A DNA stretch of 51,221 nucleotides from UBA3206 sp963623875 (GCA_963623875.1 CAVFNL010000031.1:1-51221), one strand, 5' to 3'. Counted from the stretch's first letter, positions 40,373-50,698 are shown. Numbers and translations are program-made. The notes: generated by a model from the letters alone, not told the origin.

Positions 40373-43186
40373 TTAATTTTCAAGGTATGGCTTCAAATAT
40401 TCGGCAGTATATGATTTTTTACATTTTATAAGCTCTTCAGGGGTACCTGTGAAAAGAATTGTTCCACCTTTATCTCCACCTTCGGGTCCTATATCAATTA
40501 TATAATCCGCAAGTTTTATAACATCAAGATTATGTTCAATCAATACGACACTAGCCCCTGTATCTACAATCTCAGATATTACTTCCATTAATCTTTTAAT
40601 ATCATCCGTATGAAGACCTGTTGTAGGTTCATCCATAATATATAATGTGTCTGATGATATTCTTGAAGATAATTCAGCCGCAAGTTTTACTCTTTGAGCT
40701 TCTCCACCTGAAAGATCAGTTGATGATTGACCAAGTTTCATATAACCTAGTCCTACTTTCATAAGTGCTTTTAATTTTCGTTCGATTTTAGGTTGAAGTT
40801 TAAAGAATTCATAGGCTTCTTCAATTCTCATATCTAAAACTTCCGCAATATTCTTTCCTTTAAACTTAACATTTAATGTGTCTTGTTGATATCTTGTACC
40901 TCCACAGACTTCACAAGCTACAAAAACATCTGGTAAGAAATTCATAGAAATTCTTTTAACACCATCACCATAACATGCTTCACATCTTCCACCTTTTACA
41001 TTAAAACTGAATGTTCCTTTATCAAATCCACGACTTTTAGCTTCAACAGTTTGGCTAAACAGTTCACGAATATCATCAAACACTCCTGTATATGTCGCAG
41101 GATTTGATCTTGGAGTACGTCCAATTGGAGTTTGTGAAATTTGAATTATTCTTTTAATATTTTCAATTCCCTCAATTCTTTTAACAGGACCTGGTTCAAC
41201 TCTTTTTGATTTATATAGCTTAACATATAAGTTTTTATATAACACTTCATTAACAAGTGATGATTTACCGGACCCTGAAACACCTGTCACAATTACAAGT
41301 TCACCTAGTGGTATATTTACATTAACATTTTTTAAATTATTAGCACTAGCACCTTTTATAGAAATAAATTTAGAATTTCCACTTCTTCTTTTTTCTGGTA
41401 CTTCTATTTTTAAATCTCCTCTTAAATATTTAGCTGTTATAGAATTTTCAACCTTCATAACTTCCTCTGGTGTACCTGCAGCCATAATTTCTCCACCATG
41501 TATTCCAGCTTTAGGTCCTACATCTACTAAATAATCTGCTTGCATCATCGTATCTGTGTCATGTTCTACAACAATTAGTGTATTCCCTAAGTCACGCATA
41601 CTCTTTAATGTATCAATAAGTCTTTGATTATCTCTTTGGTGCAATCCAATCGATGGTTCATCTAATACATATAAAACTCCTGTAAGCTTAGAACCAACTT
41701 GAGTCGCAAGTCTAATTCGCTGTGCCTCTCCACCAGAAAGTGTATCCGCAGATCTTCCTAGTGTTAAATACTCAAGTCCAACATTCATCATAAATTCTAA
41801 TCTATTACAAATTTCTTCAACTGCCATTTTAGCAATTTTTGCTTTTTCTTCTGAAAGTTTAACTTCCTTAAACCATTTATATAATTCTTCGATAGACATT
41901 TGACATAAGTCATTAATATTTTTATCATTTATAAATATATTAAGAACTTCAGAATTTAATCTTGCACCATGGCAATGTTTACATTCACGTTCAATCATAA
42001 ATCCATCAATCCAATCTCTAATCCAATCAGACTGAGTTTCTTTGTATCTTCTTTCAAATGAATTTACAATTCCTTCGAAATATTCTTCTTTCGAATGATC
42101 ACGACCAGAAGTTGATTTAATTTTAAAATGTATTGGTTTATCTGATCCATACATTAAAACTTTTAATTGTTCAGTTTTTAAGTCCTTAATAGGCGCATCC
42201 ATATCAATATTATATTCTTCACAAAGGATCTTTAATTCCGCATTATTTAGATTTTCTTTTTCTTGATTCTTATAAGGAAGTATTCCACCCTTATTTATTG
42301 ATTTATCATAATCAAAAAGTAAATCCGGATGAATACTTTTTGTAACCCCAAGTCCATTACAATAAGGACATGCTCCAAGTGGTGAGTTAAAAGAGAAAAG
42401 TCTTGGTTCAAGTTTTGGTACAGAATATCCACATTCACTACATGAGTAATGCTCACTATATGTAACATCATCACTCTCTGTTTTTATTCTTACATATCCA
42501 GAACTAAGTTTAAGACATACCCTTAGTGCATCCGCAACTCGCTCTCTAATATCATCCTTCATCTTAAGTCTATCTATTACAATATCAATGTCATGCATTT
42601 TATTCTTCTCAAGATTAATCTCTGTATCCAACATATACATTTCTTTATCTATTTCAGCACGAATATATCCCATTTTTAAATATTTTTCAAAAAGGGCTTT
42701 ATGTTCACCTTTTTGATGACGAACTACTGGAGCTAAAATTATTATTTTTTCTCCTTCAGGATATTTCATAATATTATCTATCATCTTATCTACTGAAGTA
42801 GCTTCAATAGGCATATGGTGTGTTGGACAATATGGTGTTCCAATACGTGCAAAAAGTACTCTTAAAAAATCATAAATTTCTGTTACAGTTCCAACTGTTG
42901 ATCTAGGATTTTTAGACGCTCCTTTTTGATCAATAGAAATAGCAGGGCTAAGTCCATCTATTGAATCTACATCAGGCTTATCCATTGCACCTATGAATTG
43001 ACGTGCTCCTGTTGATAGTGATTCTACAAACCTTCTTTGTCCTTCTTGAAATATTGTATCAAACGCAAGAGACGACTTACCTGAACCTGAAAGGCCTGTC
43101 ATTACAATAAGCTTATTTTTAGGTAATTTTATATCTACATTTTTTAAATTATTTTCACGTGCTCCATGAACATAAATATAATCCAT
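40373..43186 (-). CDS. uvrA: UvrABC excinuclease subunit A
   Basis: The damage-scanning subunit of nucleotide excision repair. Two ABC ATPase halves are present. The first has Walker A GLSGSGKSSLAFDT near residue 35 and LSGGEAQRIRLA with LDEPSIGLH; the second has VTGVSGSGKSSLVNEVL, DLSGGEAQRVKLA and MDEPTTGLH. Two zinc modules are visible: CSECG ... CPYCNG in the first half and CEACYGDG ... CEVCGG in the second. The length (about 937 residues) is normal. I place the start at the ATG at 43186, 9 bases after AAGGAG; a TTG at 43204 overlaps the ribosome binding site. It is divergently oriented to the ABC-2 operon. Confidence 0.98.
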   Translation of the reverse strand: MDYIYVHGARENNLKNVDIKLPKNKLIVMTGLSGSGKSSLAFDTIFQEGQRRFVESLSTGARQFIGAMDKPDVDSIDGLSPAISIDQKGASKNPRSTVGTVTEIYDFLRVLFARIGTPYCPTHHMPIEATSVDKMIDNIMKYPEGEKIIILAPVVRHQKGEHKALFEKYLKMGYIRAEIDKEMYMLDTEINLEKNKMHDIDIVIDRLKMKDDIRERVADALRVCLKLSSGYVRIKTESDDVTYSEHYSCSECGYSVPKLEPRLFSFNSPLGACPYCNGLGVTKSIHPDLLFDYDKSINKGGILPYKNQEKENLNNAELKILCEEYNIDMDAPIKDLKTEQLKVLMYGSDKPIHFKIKSTSGRDHSKEEYFEGIVNSFERRYKETQSDWIRDWIDGFMIERECKHCHGARLNSEVLNIFINDKNINDLCQMSIEELYKWFKEVKLSEEKAKIAKMAVEEICNRLEFMMNVGLEYLTLGRSADTLSGGEAQRIRLATQVGSKLTGVLYVLDEPSIGLHQRDNQRLIDTLKSMRDLGNTLIVVEHDTDTMMQADYLVDVGPKAGIHGGEIMAAGTPEEVMKVENSITAKYLRGDLKIEVPEKRRSGNSKFISIKGASANNLKNVNVNIPLGELVIVTGVSGSGKSSLVNEVLYKNLYVKLYKSKRVEPGPVKRIEGIENIKRIIQISQTPIGRTPRSNPATYTGVFDDIRELFSQTVEAKSRGFDKGTFSFNVKGGRCEACYGDGVKRISMNFLPDVFVACEVCGGTRYQQDTLNVKFKGKNIAEVLDMRIEEAYEFFKLQPKIERKLKALMKVGLGYMKLGQSSTDLSGGEAQRVKLAAELSSRISSDTLYIMDEPTTGLHTDDIKRLMEVISEIVDTGASVVLIEHNLDVIKLADYIIDIGPEGGDKGGTILFTGTPEELIKCKKSYTAEYLKPYLEN

Positions 43187-43207
43187 ATTATCAAACTCCT
43201 TCAAACT

Positions 43208-43236
43208 TTAAATATTATATCATACTTTTTTATAAT
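43208..43236. promoter_or_regulatory. Divergent promoters between uvrA and the ABC-2 operon
   Basis: For uvrA (minus), TATAAT at 43219-43214 is preceded by TG plus one base (extended -10). For the plus-strand genes, TTAAAT (43208-43213), 17 bases and TATAAT (43231-43236) form a moderate promoter; another TATAAT is at 43243-43248. The two promoters overlap, so the genes may compete. Confidence 0.45.
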
Positions 43237-43266
43237 TTATGTTATAATTTGCTTAGGTGATGACAT

Positions 43267-44106
43267 ATGATTTTACAAGCACAAAACCTAATAAAAGAGA
43301 ATTTTTTCAAAGAATCATCTTTAGAAATCCAAGAAGGCGAAATTATAAATATTTTATCTATGAGCAAAGATGCCTTAGATGTTTTTTCTAAATCTTTAAT
43401 AGGACTTATAAAGATAAAAGGTAATATTAAACTATTTGGTCATAATATGAAAGAATCTTTACCTAAAGCCTTAAATTTTATAGGTTATACAAGCACCCTA
43501 AAATACAAATCAAATGGTACTGTTTCAAATTACTTAAGACTTACAGCTAAATTTTATAAATTAAACCTAGATGATAGAATTGATTATCTATTAGACAAAT
43601 TTATGATTGATAAAAATAAGAAAATGCGTGATTTAAATGAATTTGAACAAAAAGATACTTCTGTAATTAGAGCCCTTATTCATAATCCTAAATTTGTAAT
43701 ATTAAACAACATAGTAGATACAATGGACTCTAAATCTCTTACTATTTTAGAAGATATTATTTATGAGATGAAAAGAGAAGGTACTTCATTTTTAATAACT
43801 TCACAAAAACTTGCAATAAATAATGTGGATAAAGTATATGTATTAGATAGTAAACTTATAGAATATAACAATATTAAAACAGCTTTTAAAATAAGTTTTT
43901 CAAAAATCGAATCATTTAATAGTGCCTATTTAAAAAATATCACATTAACAAATATGCATATAGGGGATGGGAATATATCTTTTGTCGTATGGTGTAACTT
44001 AAATGATACCATTAAATATCTATCTTCACTAAAACCTGCATATCTCACTATTTCAAGGCCATATATAGGAGAAATCATTGATGAAATACTATCTTCTAAA
44101 GAATGA
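43267..44106 (+). CDS. Catalytically dead ABC ATPase-like protein
   Basis: It aligns along its whole length with ABC-2 type ATPases (BcrA/CcmA kind), but every catalytic motif is changed. The Walker A place (29-38) reads ILSMSKDALD with no P-loop. The signature (123-128) is LNEFEQ instead of LSGGQ. Walker B (143-148) reads FVILNN instead of LLLDE. The switch His is Gln180 (ITSQ). Framework parts remain: the NLIKENFF start, EGEIINIL, FGHNMKESL, RALIHNPKF and VDTMDSKSLT where a D-loop should be. The frame is open and the gene is well translated by its looks (GGTGAT leader), so it is not simply decayed. It overlaps the permease gene by 26 bases. It may be a regulatory or structural partner that no longer hydrolyses ATP. 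Confidence 0.8.
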   Translation: MILQAQNLIKENFFKESSLEIQEGEIINILSMSKDALDVFSKSLIGLIKIKGNIKLFGHNMKESLPKALNFIGYTSTLKYKSNGTVSNYLRLTAKFYKLNLDDRIDYLLDKFMIDKNKKMRDLNEFEQKDTSVIRALIHNPKFVILNNIVDTMDSKSLTILEDIIYEMKREGTSFLITSQKLAINNVDKVYVLDSKLIEYNNIKTAFKISFSKIESFNSAYLKNITLTNMHIGDGNISFVVWCNLNDTIKYLSSLKPAYLTISRPYIGEIIDEILSSKE

Positions 44107-44845
44107 AATTAAAGCTGTTTTAATATTATCAATTATATTCTCATCTATTATATTTATAATTCTACTATTAAGTTTTATTTTATATCCACTAAATATACCT
44201 ATTACAAACGAAACATTACAAAAATTATTATTTATACCATCAGATGTTAAAAGCCCTGCGATGTATTACGCAATGGTTATGGAATATATCGTAATTATAG
44301 TTTCTATAATGTCTGCAGTATTATCAACCAAAACAATCGTACATGATAAAAAAAGTGGCTATGATGAATATTTATTCTCTCTTCCACTAAATAGAGGTCA
44401 AATATTTTACAACAAACTTTTAGCCATCCTGCTAGAATGCATTGTATTTAATTTGATATTTAATATATTATCTTTTTCATTTAAAGCCATATTTAAATTT
44501 GACATGTCATCATTTAAAATGTTTGAGATTAATACCGCTCTTTTTCTATCAAATATTACTTTTCTTGCTATAGGTGTTTTAGTAGGATCATTTATTAAAC
44601 CTTCACATATATATTTAAAAAATATTTTAATTATATTCTTTCTTCTAGTGCTTGCAATTCCTGAAAGATTATATGATATAAGTTTTTTAAGATATTTTAA
44701 TCCTTTTAGTTATTTTAAATTGTCTGAAATTATTAAAACCGGATATAAAATATCATTTATAACTATTTCTGGTTGTATTATTATATTTTGTATTTCAATA
44801 GCTAAAACTACATATTTAGAATATGATGTATTAAAGCAAAAATAG
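44081..44845 (+). CDS. ABC-2-type permease
   Basis: A 254-residue membrane protein with six predicted helices (near 13-37, 62-83, 110-135, 152-171, 178-195 and 222-243). KTIVHDKKSGYDEYLFSLPLNRGQIFYNKLLA is split between helices 2 and 3, a loop typical of ABC-2 permeases of the NatB/ABC-2 type. The ATG at 44081 lies 9 bases after AGGAG, inside the upstream gene, so translation is coupled. Its natural ATPase is the preceding protein, which seems unable to hydrolyse ATP, so the pair may need another ATPase or may have taken on a different task. Confidence 0.8.
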   Translation: MKYYLLKNEIKAVLILSIIFSSIIFIILLLSFILYPLNIPITNETLQKLLFIPSDVKSPAMYYAMVMEYIVIIVSIMSAVLSTKTIVHDKKSGYDEYLFSLPLNRGQIFYNKLLAILLECIVFNLIFNILSFSFKAIFKFDMSSFKMFEINTALFLSNITFLAIGVLVGSFIKPSHIYLKNILIIFFLLVLAIPERLYDISFLRYFNPFSYFKLSEIIKTGYKISFITISGCIIIFCISIAKTTYLEYDVLKQK

Positions 44846-44859
44846 GCATAAAGCCTATT
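44841..44859. terminator. Bidirectional terminator between the ABC-2 operon and ligA
   Basis: AATAGGC and GCCTATT pair perfectly around a 5-base loop. A run of Ts follows on the plus strand and As precede it, so it can stop both converging transcripts. The ligA stop codon lies inside the right arm. Confidence 0.88.
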
Positions 44860-46831
44860 TTTTTATTAATTCTTTAAATTCTTCTTCATTAATTATTTTA
44901 ATTCCAAGCGCTTGAGCTTTCAAAAGTTTTGAACCTGCATCAGCCCCACATACTAAAATATCTGTTTTCTTTGAAACTGATGATGTAGTAGTACCACCTA
45001 AAGATTCAATTATATTTTTAGCTTCATCACGTGAAAACATAGATAATGATCCTGTTAAAACAACTATTTTATGTGCGAATACACCATCTACAATATTCTT
45101 TTCTTTATATGTCATATTTAAGCCAAGTTCTTTAAGATGATTAACTAATTCTTTTTTATCAGAACGAGCAAAATACAAAACCACGGATTTAGCTATTATA
45201 TCCCCTACATCATCTATTGAAATTAAATCTTCGTATTTTGCGTCAATAATATTTTCTATTGTATGAAATTTCTTACAAATAGATGATGCGGCTTTAGCCC
45301 CAACATTTTTTATTCCAAGGCCAAATAATAATTTATCTAGATTATTTGATTTAGATATATCAATAGATGCTAAAATGTTATCTATACTTTTTTTACCTAA
45401 TTTATCTAATAAAATCAATTCATCATAATGATTATGCAGCAAATAAATATCATCGATATCTTTTATGTATCCTAAGTCATAAAATCTCTCAATTATTGAT
45501 GGTCCTAAGGATTCAATATTCATCGCAGGTTTTGATGCAAAATGCACAATAGAATTTAATTTACGCGCTCTACAATATTCATTTGGACAAAAATAATCTG
45601 CTTGTCCTTCTTGCCTTTCAAGAGGTGTTTTACAAATAGGACATTCTTTTATCATTTCAAAAGATTTTAATCCTTTTTCTCTTTTAGATAAGTCAACCTC
45701 AAAAACTTCTGGGATTATTTCTCCACTTTTTCTAACTTTTACAAAATCACCAATTCTAATATCTCTAATCTTTATAAAATCTTCATTATGAAGTGTTGCG
45801 CGCACGACTGTAGTACCGGATATAAACACAGGTGAAAATTCCGCAACAGGAGTAATTGCGCCTGTACGTCCTACTTGAAATACAATATTGTTAAGTCTTG
45901 TAGACGCAACCTCAGCTGGATATTTATAAGCAATACACCATTTTGGACATTTTACTGTATATCCAATTTCATTATATGAATCTAATTCATTTACTTTAAT
46001 TACAATTCCATCAATCGGATATGTAAGTTCCTCTTTCTTTTCTTTCCAATACCTAATATATTCTATTACTTCTGTAACATTATTACATTTTTTTCCTTCT
46101 TTATTAACTTTAAATCCAAGTTTCTTTAAATATTCTATTGATTCACTTTGTGTTTTAGTAAAATCACCTATTATTTGATACATAAAATTATCAAGACCTC
46201 TTTTAGAAACCTCTTGTGAATCAAGAAGTTTTATAGAGCCTGATGCAGCATTACGTGGGTTTTGAAATAAATCTTCTCCATTCTCTTCACGTTCTTTATT
46301 TAATTTCTCAAAAGATTTTTTTGGCATAAAAATTTCGCCACGCACTTCTATTTTTCTAGTTTCCGGAATAGTTAATGGAATAGATTTAATTGTTTTAACA
46401 TTTTGTGTAATATCTTCACCTATACTTCCATTTCCTCTTGTAGAAGCTTGAACTAAAACACCATTTTCATATACACACGAAACACTTAAACCATCTATTT
46501 TAAGTTCACAATTGTATGTAGCGTTAGGAAACTGTTTTTTAATATCACCATCAAATTTAACAACTTCATCTTCATTAAAAACATCATCAATTGACATCAT
46601 TTTAACTTGATGTGAAACTTTTAAAAATTTATCTAACACCTTATCCGCAACTCTCTTAGTTGGGGAATTATCTAAAGCATATTCAGGATATTTTTCTTCT
46701 AGTTCTTTAAGTTCCTTATATAAATTATCATATTCAAAATCTGACATCGAAGGATTATCTAATACATAATATTCATAAGCTGCTTGATTTAACAAATTTG
46801 TTATAGTTAAAATTCTTTCTTTAATATCCAT
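44855..46831 (-). CDS. ligA: NAD-dependent DNA ligase
   Basis: It seals nicks in replication and repair, using NAD. The Ia domain is at 1-70; the catalytic lysine is K111 in ELKIDG; then SIGEDITQNV, an OB domain near 325-400, a four-Cys zinc finger (CPICKTPLERQ ... FCPNEYCR), helix-hairpin-helix repeats and a C-terminal BRCT domain (about 585-658, VVLTGSLSMFSRDEAKN). The length (658 residues) is slightly short but complete. The ATG start has GAAGAGG as ribosome binding site. The gene converges on the ABC-2 operon and is divergent from the heterodimeric ABC exporter. Confidence 0.98.
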   Translation of the reverse strand: MDIKERILTITNLLNQAAYEYYVLDNPSMSDFEYDNLYKELKELEEKYPEYALDNSPTKRVADKVLDKFLKVSHQVKMMSIDDVFNEDEVVKFDGDIKKQFPNATYNCELKIDGLSVSCVYENGVLVQASTRGNGSIGEDITQNVKTIKSIPLTIPETRKIEVRGEIFMPKKSFEKLNKEREENGEDLFQNPRNAASGSIKLLDSQEVSKRGLDNFMYQIIGDFTKTQSESIEYLKKLGFKVNKEGKKCNNVTEVIEYIRYWKEKKEELTYPIDGIVIKVNELDSYNEIGYTVKCPKWCIAYKYPAEVASTRLNNIVFQVGRTGAITPVAEFSPVFISGTTVVRATLHNEDFIKIRDIRIGDFVKVRKSGEIIPEVFEVDLSKREKGLKSFEMIKECPICKTPLERQEGQADYFCPNEYCRARKLNSIVHFASKPAMNIESLGPSIIERFYDLGYIKDIDDIYLLHNHYDELILLDKLGKKSIDNILASIDISKSNNLDKLLFGLGIKNVGAKAASSICKKFHTIENIIDAKYEDLISIDDVGDIIAKSVVLYFARSDKKELVNHLKELGLNMTYKEKNIVDGVFAHKIVVLTGSLSMFSRDEAKNIIESLGGTTTSSVSKKTDILVCGADAGSKLLKAQALGIKIINEEEFKELIKK

Positions 46832-46879
46832 TTTAAAACCTCTTCTATATATTTTTTACAAACCATTTTACATATGCCT

Positions 46880-46885
46880 ATTATA
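46880..46885 (-). promoter_or_regulatory. Extended -10 promoter of ligA
   Basis: TATAAT on the minus strand is preceded by TG plus one base; the -35 region is weak. It lies about 50 bases upstream of the ligA ATG. Confidence 0.5.
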
Positions 46886-46919
46886 CCACATATGAAACGT
46901 TTTCTTGATATATTTTATT

Positions 46920-46948
46920 TTGAAAAAACAAATTAATAGGACTATAAT
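46920..46948 (+). promoter_or_regulatory. Promoter of the heterodimeric ABC exporter operon
   Basis: TTGAAA (46920-46925), a 17-base spacer and TATAAT (46943-46948). GGAGG lies at 46965-46969, followed by the ATG at 46976. Confidence 0.8.
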
Positions 46949-46975
46949 TAATATGCGTATTTTCGGAGGTAATCG

Positions 46976-48694
46976 ATGAAAGATTTAAAATCAGTTTTAA
47001 AATATTTATTAAAAGACAAAATAAACTTAATTTTTTCAGTGGTATTTGTAATAGTTGAAACAGCGTTTGAACTTGTAATTCCATTTTTAATGAAAGATAT
47101 TATAAACAAAGGTGTTCTAGAAAGTGATATGAGGCAAATTGTAATATCTGGAATAATTATTATAGCATGTGCTTTAGTATCTTTAGTAACAGGGCATTTA
47201 TATTCTATATTTATGGGAAAGCTTATTAGTAATTATTCATATAATCTTAGAAAAGACTTATATGAAGCGGTTCAAAAGTTTTCTTTTTCAAATCTAGATC
47301 ATTTCGAAACATCATCTTTAGTCACAAGAGTTACAAACGATGTACAAATTATGCAAAACACAGTACTTGGATCAATAAGGCCTATATTTAGAGCCCCTGT
47401 TATGCTTGGTATGGGTGTTGGATTATCATTTGCGATTGCGCCAAAGATTGCGTGGGTTTTTATTTTAGCTATACCTGTTCTTGTCTTAATATTATTTGGA
47501 ATAATTAAGTATACAGCTCCTAAATATGGTGTAATTCAAAGTAATGTAGACAACTTAAATCTTGTAGTAAGAGAAAATGTTATCGCAATCCGTACAGTTA
47601 AAGCCTTCACTAAAGAAGATGATGAAGTAACTAAATTTAATAACTCTAATGAAAACATTAAAGAATCTACTACAAAAACATTCAAAATTGCGGTTCTTAA
47701 TACTCCTGCATTTCAACTTTCTATGTATGCAGTCACAACACTTCTTCTTGCGTTTGGGGCTGTTATGTGTCATAAGCACTCACTTAAAGTGGGAGATTTA
47801 AGTGCACTTCTATCTTATGTATTACAAGTATTGAATTCAGTTATGATGATTTCTAATATGTTTTTACTTATGAATAGATCATTTGCGTCAGCTCGTAGAA
47901 TAAATGAAGTTTTAGTTGAAAAGCCAACTATCACAAGTGATAGCACTGATATGATAGAAAATAATCACATTGAATTTAAAAATGTTTATTTTAAATATAA
48001 AGAATCAAGTGAAGAATATGTCTTATCAAATATTAATTTAGACATTAAAGAAAATGAATCTATTGGTATTATTGGTGGTACAGGTTCTTCTAAATCAACA
48101 TTAGTATCTTTAATATTAAGACTATATGACGTATCTTCTGGTGAAATATTAATCGGTGGAAAAAATGTTAAAGATTATGATTTAAAGAAACTTCGCGATA
48201 GTATTTCAATAGTTCTTCAAAACAATGTATTGTTTAGTGGAACTATTAAAGAAAATCTTTTATGGGGAAATAAAAACGCAACTGATGAGGAAATTAAAAA
48301 AGTTCTTGATATTTCTTGCACATCTGAATTTATTGATAGACTACCTGGAGGACTAAACTATGATTTAGGGCAAGGTGGAGTCAATGTATCAGGTGGACAG
48401 AGACAGCGTCTTTGTATTGCACGTGCATTACTTAAAAATCCTAAAATCATTATTTTTGATGATTCCACATCCGCATGTGATATGGAAACAGAACGTAAAA
48501 TTCTAGAAGGTATTAGAAGTCTTAAAAATGTTACTAACATCATTATAGGTCAACGTATTGTATCTGTAAAAGATTGTAGTCAAATTATAGTTTTGAATGA
48601 TGGTCATATAGATATGATTGGAAATCATAATTTCTTATATGATAATAACGAAATTTATAAAGAATTATGCGATGTACAGTTAGGAGGTAAATAA
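46976..48694 (+). CDS. ABC exporter subunit with degenerate nucleotide site (BmrC/YheI-like)
   Basis: A half-transporter: six transmembrane helices (1 to about 300) and an ABC ATPase (about 330-572). Its ATP site is non-canonical. Walker A is GGTGSSKS (367-374, Ser for Gly at 372), the catalytic Glu after Walker B is Asp496 (IIIFDDSTSACD) and the switch His is Gln526. The signature VSGGQ (471-475) is intact. This matches the degenerate member of heterodimeric exporters such as BmrCD or TM287/288, where one site hydrolyses slowly and the partner does the work. The next gene starts one base after the stop, so the two are made together. It likely exports drugs, lipids or peptides. Confidence 0.9.
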   Translation: MKDLKSVLKYLLKDKINLIFSVVFVIVETAFELVIPFLMKDIINKGVLESDMRQIVISGIIIIACALVSLVTGHLYSIFMGKLISNYSYNLRKDLYEAVQKFSFSNLDHFETSSLVTRVTNDVQIMQNTVLGSIRPIFRAPVMLGMGVGLSFAIAPKIAWVFILAIPVLVLILFGIIKYTAPKYGVIQSNVDNLNLVVRENVIAIRTVKAFTKEDDEVTKFNNSNENIKESTTKTFKIAVLNTPAFQLSMYAVTTLLLAFGAVMCHKHSLKVGDLSALLSYVLQVLNSVMMISNMFLLMNRSFASARRINEVLVEKPTITSDSTDMIENNHIEFKNVYFKYKESSEEYVLSNINLDIKENESIGIIGGTGSSKSTLVSLILRLYDVSSGEILIGGKNVKDYDLKKLRDSISIVLQNNVLFSGTIKENLLWGNKNATDEEIKKVLDISCTSEFIDRLPGGLNYDLGQGGVNVSGGQRQRLCIARALLKNPKIIIFDDSTSACDMETERKILEGIRSLKNVTNIIIGQRIVSVKDCSQIIVLNDGHIDMIGNHNFLYDNNEIYKELCDVQLGGK

Positions 48695-48695
48695 T

Positions 48696-50552
48696 ATGGC
48701 TATAACTACCACAAGAAAAAGACCTAACAACTTAAAACTTACCGTAAGAAGATTGCTTGATTATATGGGTAAACACAAGATTATTTTGTTCGCCGTCGCA
48801 TTCTTAGTCCTTCTTAGCGCATTATGTAATCTTCTTGGTACATTTATGCTTCAAGTAGTAATAGATGATTATATTGATGGCCCAAAATATAATGATTTAT
48901 GGAAAATAATCACTCTTGAAGTGTCAATATATACTGTAGGTGTGCTATCTACTTTAGGGTATTCCCAAGTTATGGCTTCCTATTCCCAAAAAGTTATATA
49001 TGAACTACGTAGTGACCTATTCAAACATATGGAAACTCTTCCGTTATCGTATTTTGATAAACGTACACATGGTGAAATAATGTCTATATACATTAATGAC
49101 ATTGATTCACTATCAGATGCAATAAATAATGCTTTTGCGATGCTTATATCAAATTTTATGCAAATTATTGGACTTATGATATTAATTATAATTATAAACC
49201 CATTACTTGCGTCTATTTGTATCGTATTCTACATTATAATGTTCTCATACGTTATATATGCATCTAAGAAAAGTAAACTTTATTATCTAGAATCAAGTAA
49301 AGAAATGGCTAAACTTAATGGTTTTGTTGAAGAAACATTTAGCGGACAACGCGTTGTGCAAGTTTTTAATCATGAAGAGGAAAATATTAAGACATTTGAA
49401 GAACATAATAAGAAATTAAAGCATTCTAACTTTATAGCAATTAGATATTCTACATCTATGGTTCCAATGGTAGTTGCGCTATCATATATCAACTATGCAA
49501 TAGTTGCGATATTTGGTGGATTAATTGCGCTAGATTATATTCCATTTACAAATATCACCGTAGGTGGTATAGCCTCATTCTTAGTATTCGTTCGTCAAGG
49601 AGCTCTTCCTATAAATCAATTCACTCAACAAGCAAATCTTTTATTAAATGGTTTAGCAGGAGCTGAGCGAATCTTCTCTCTTTTAGATGAAACATCTGAG
49701 ATTGATACTGGTGATATCTTACTTGTAAATACTTACGAAGAAAACGGAATATTAAAAGAAACTGCTGATGTAACAAACACTTTCGCATGGAAATCAACAG
49801 ATAACACCTTAACTCCTCTAAAAGGAGATGTAAGATTCTTCAACGTTGATTTCTCATATGTAAAAGGAAAAACAATCCTACATAATTTATCCTTATATGC
49901 TAAGCCTGGACAAAAAATTGCATTTGTCGGATCTACAGGAGCAGGTAAAACTACAATCACAAACCTTATTAATCGTTTCTACGAGCTTGAAGGTGGACAC
50001 ATTGAAATTGATGGCATTGATATAAGGCTTATAAAGAAAAATTCCCTTAGAAAATCAATGGGAATAGTACTTCAAGATACTCATCTTTTCACAGGGACAA
50101 TATTTGAAAACATAAAATATGGAAATAAAAACGCAACAGATGAAGATGTTATTGCGTCAGCAAAATTAGCAAATGCCCATTCATTTATCAAAAGGCTTCC
50201 AAATGGATACAATACTATGATTTATTCTGATGGAGCTAATCTTTCAATGGGACAAAGACAGCTACTATCAATCGCAAGAGCTGCAATAGCCAAATCACCT
50301 ATTTTGATATTAGATGAAGCTACTTCTTCAATTGACACAAGAACTGAACATTTAGTTGAACAAGGAATGGATCACTTAATGGAAGGAAAAACTGTGTTTG
50401 TAATAGCTCACAGACTTTCAACCGTTAGAAACGCAAACGCAATTATGGTTCTTGAAAAAGGTAATATAATCGAACGTGGAGACCATAACCAATTATTAGC
50501 ACAAAAAGGCGTATATTATGATCTCGCGACTGGTTCAACAGAACTTGAATAA
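48696..50552 (+). CDS. ABC exporter subunit with canonical ATPase (BmrD/YheH-like)
   Basis: The partner half-transporter: six helices (about 28-320) and an ABC ATPase (about 375-618). Walker A GSTGAGKT (412-419), signature LSMGQ (516-520, slightly altered), Walker B LILD-E541 and switch His572 (AHRLST) are present. An inserted segment at about 335-375 (with NTYEENGILKETADV) between the domains is typical of the larger subunit of these pairs. Together with the previous gene it forms a heterodimer with one working ATP site composed of this Walker A/B and the partner's signature. The ribosome binding site AGGAGG overlaps the end of the first gene. Confidence 0.93.
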   Translation: MAITTTRKRPNNLKLTVRRLLDYMGKHKIILFAVAFLVLLSALCNLLGTFMLQVVIDDYIDGPKYNDLWKIITLEVSIYTVGVLSTLGYSQVMASYSQKVIYELRSDLFKHMETLPLSYFDKRTHGEIMSIYINDIDSLSDAINNAFAMLISNFMQIIGLMILIIIINPLLASICIVFYIIMFSYVIYASKKSKLYYLESSKEMAKLNGFVEETFSGQRVVQVFNHEEENIKTFEEHNKKLKHSNFIAIRYSTSMVPMVVALSYINYAIVAIFGGLIALDYIPFTNITVGGIASFLVFVRQGALPINQFTQQANLLLNGLAGAERIFSLLDETSEIDTGDILLVNTYEENGILKETADVTNTFAWKSTDNTLTPLKGDVRFFNVDFSYVKGKTILHNLSLYAKPGQKIAFVGSTGAGKTTITNLINRFYELEGGHIEIDGIDIRLIKKNSLRKSMGIVLQDTHLFTGTIFENIKYGNKNATDEDVIASAKLANAHSFIKRLPNGYNTMIYSDGANLSMGQRQLLSIARAAIAKSPILILDEATSSIDTRTEHLVEQGMDHLMEGKTVFVIAHRLSTVRNANAIMVLEKGNIIERGDHNQLLAQKGVYYDLATGSTELE

Positions 50553-50649
50553 AAGCACTAATATATTTACAATTCTATCTAAAATATAATAAATTAATTT
50601 ACTTACCAATAATATATCGGAGTCTTTGTTTAAATACAGCCGATGATAA

Positions 50650-50686
50650 AAAGCTCATAGACTAATTATCTATGAGCTTTTATTTG
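50650..50686 (+). terminator. Terminator of the heterodimeric ABC exporter operon
   Basis: AAAGCTCATAGA (50650-50661) and TCTATGAGCTTT (50669-50680) pair perfectly around a 7-base loop, followed by TATTTG. It lies about 100 bases after the stop codon. Confidence 0.88.
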
Positions 50687-50698
50687 TTAGTAGTATTA

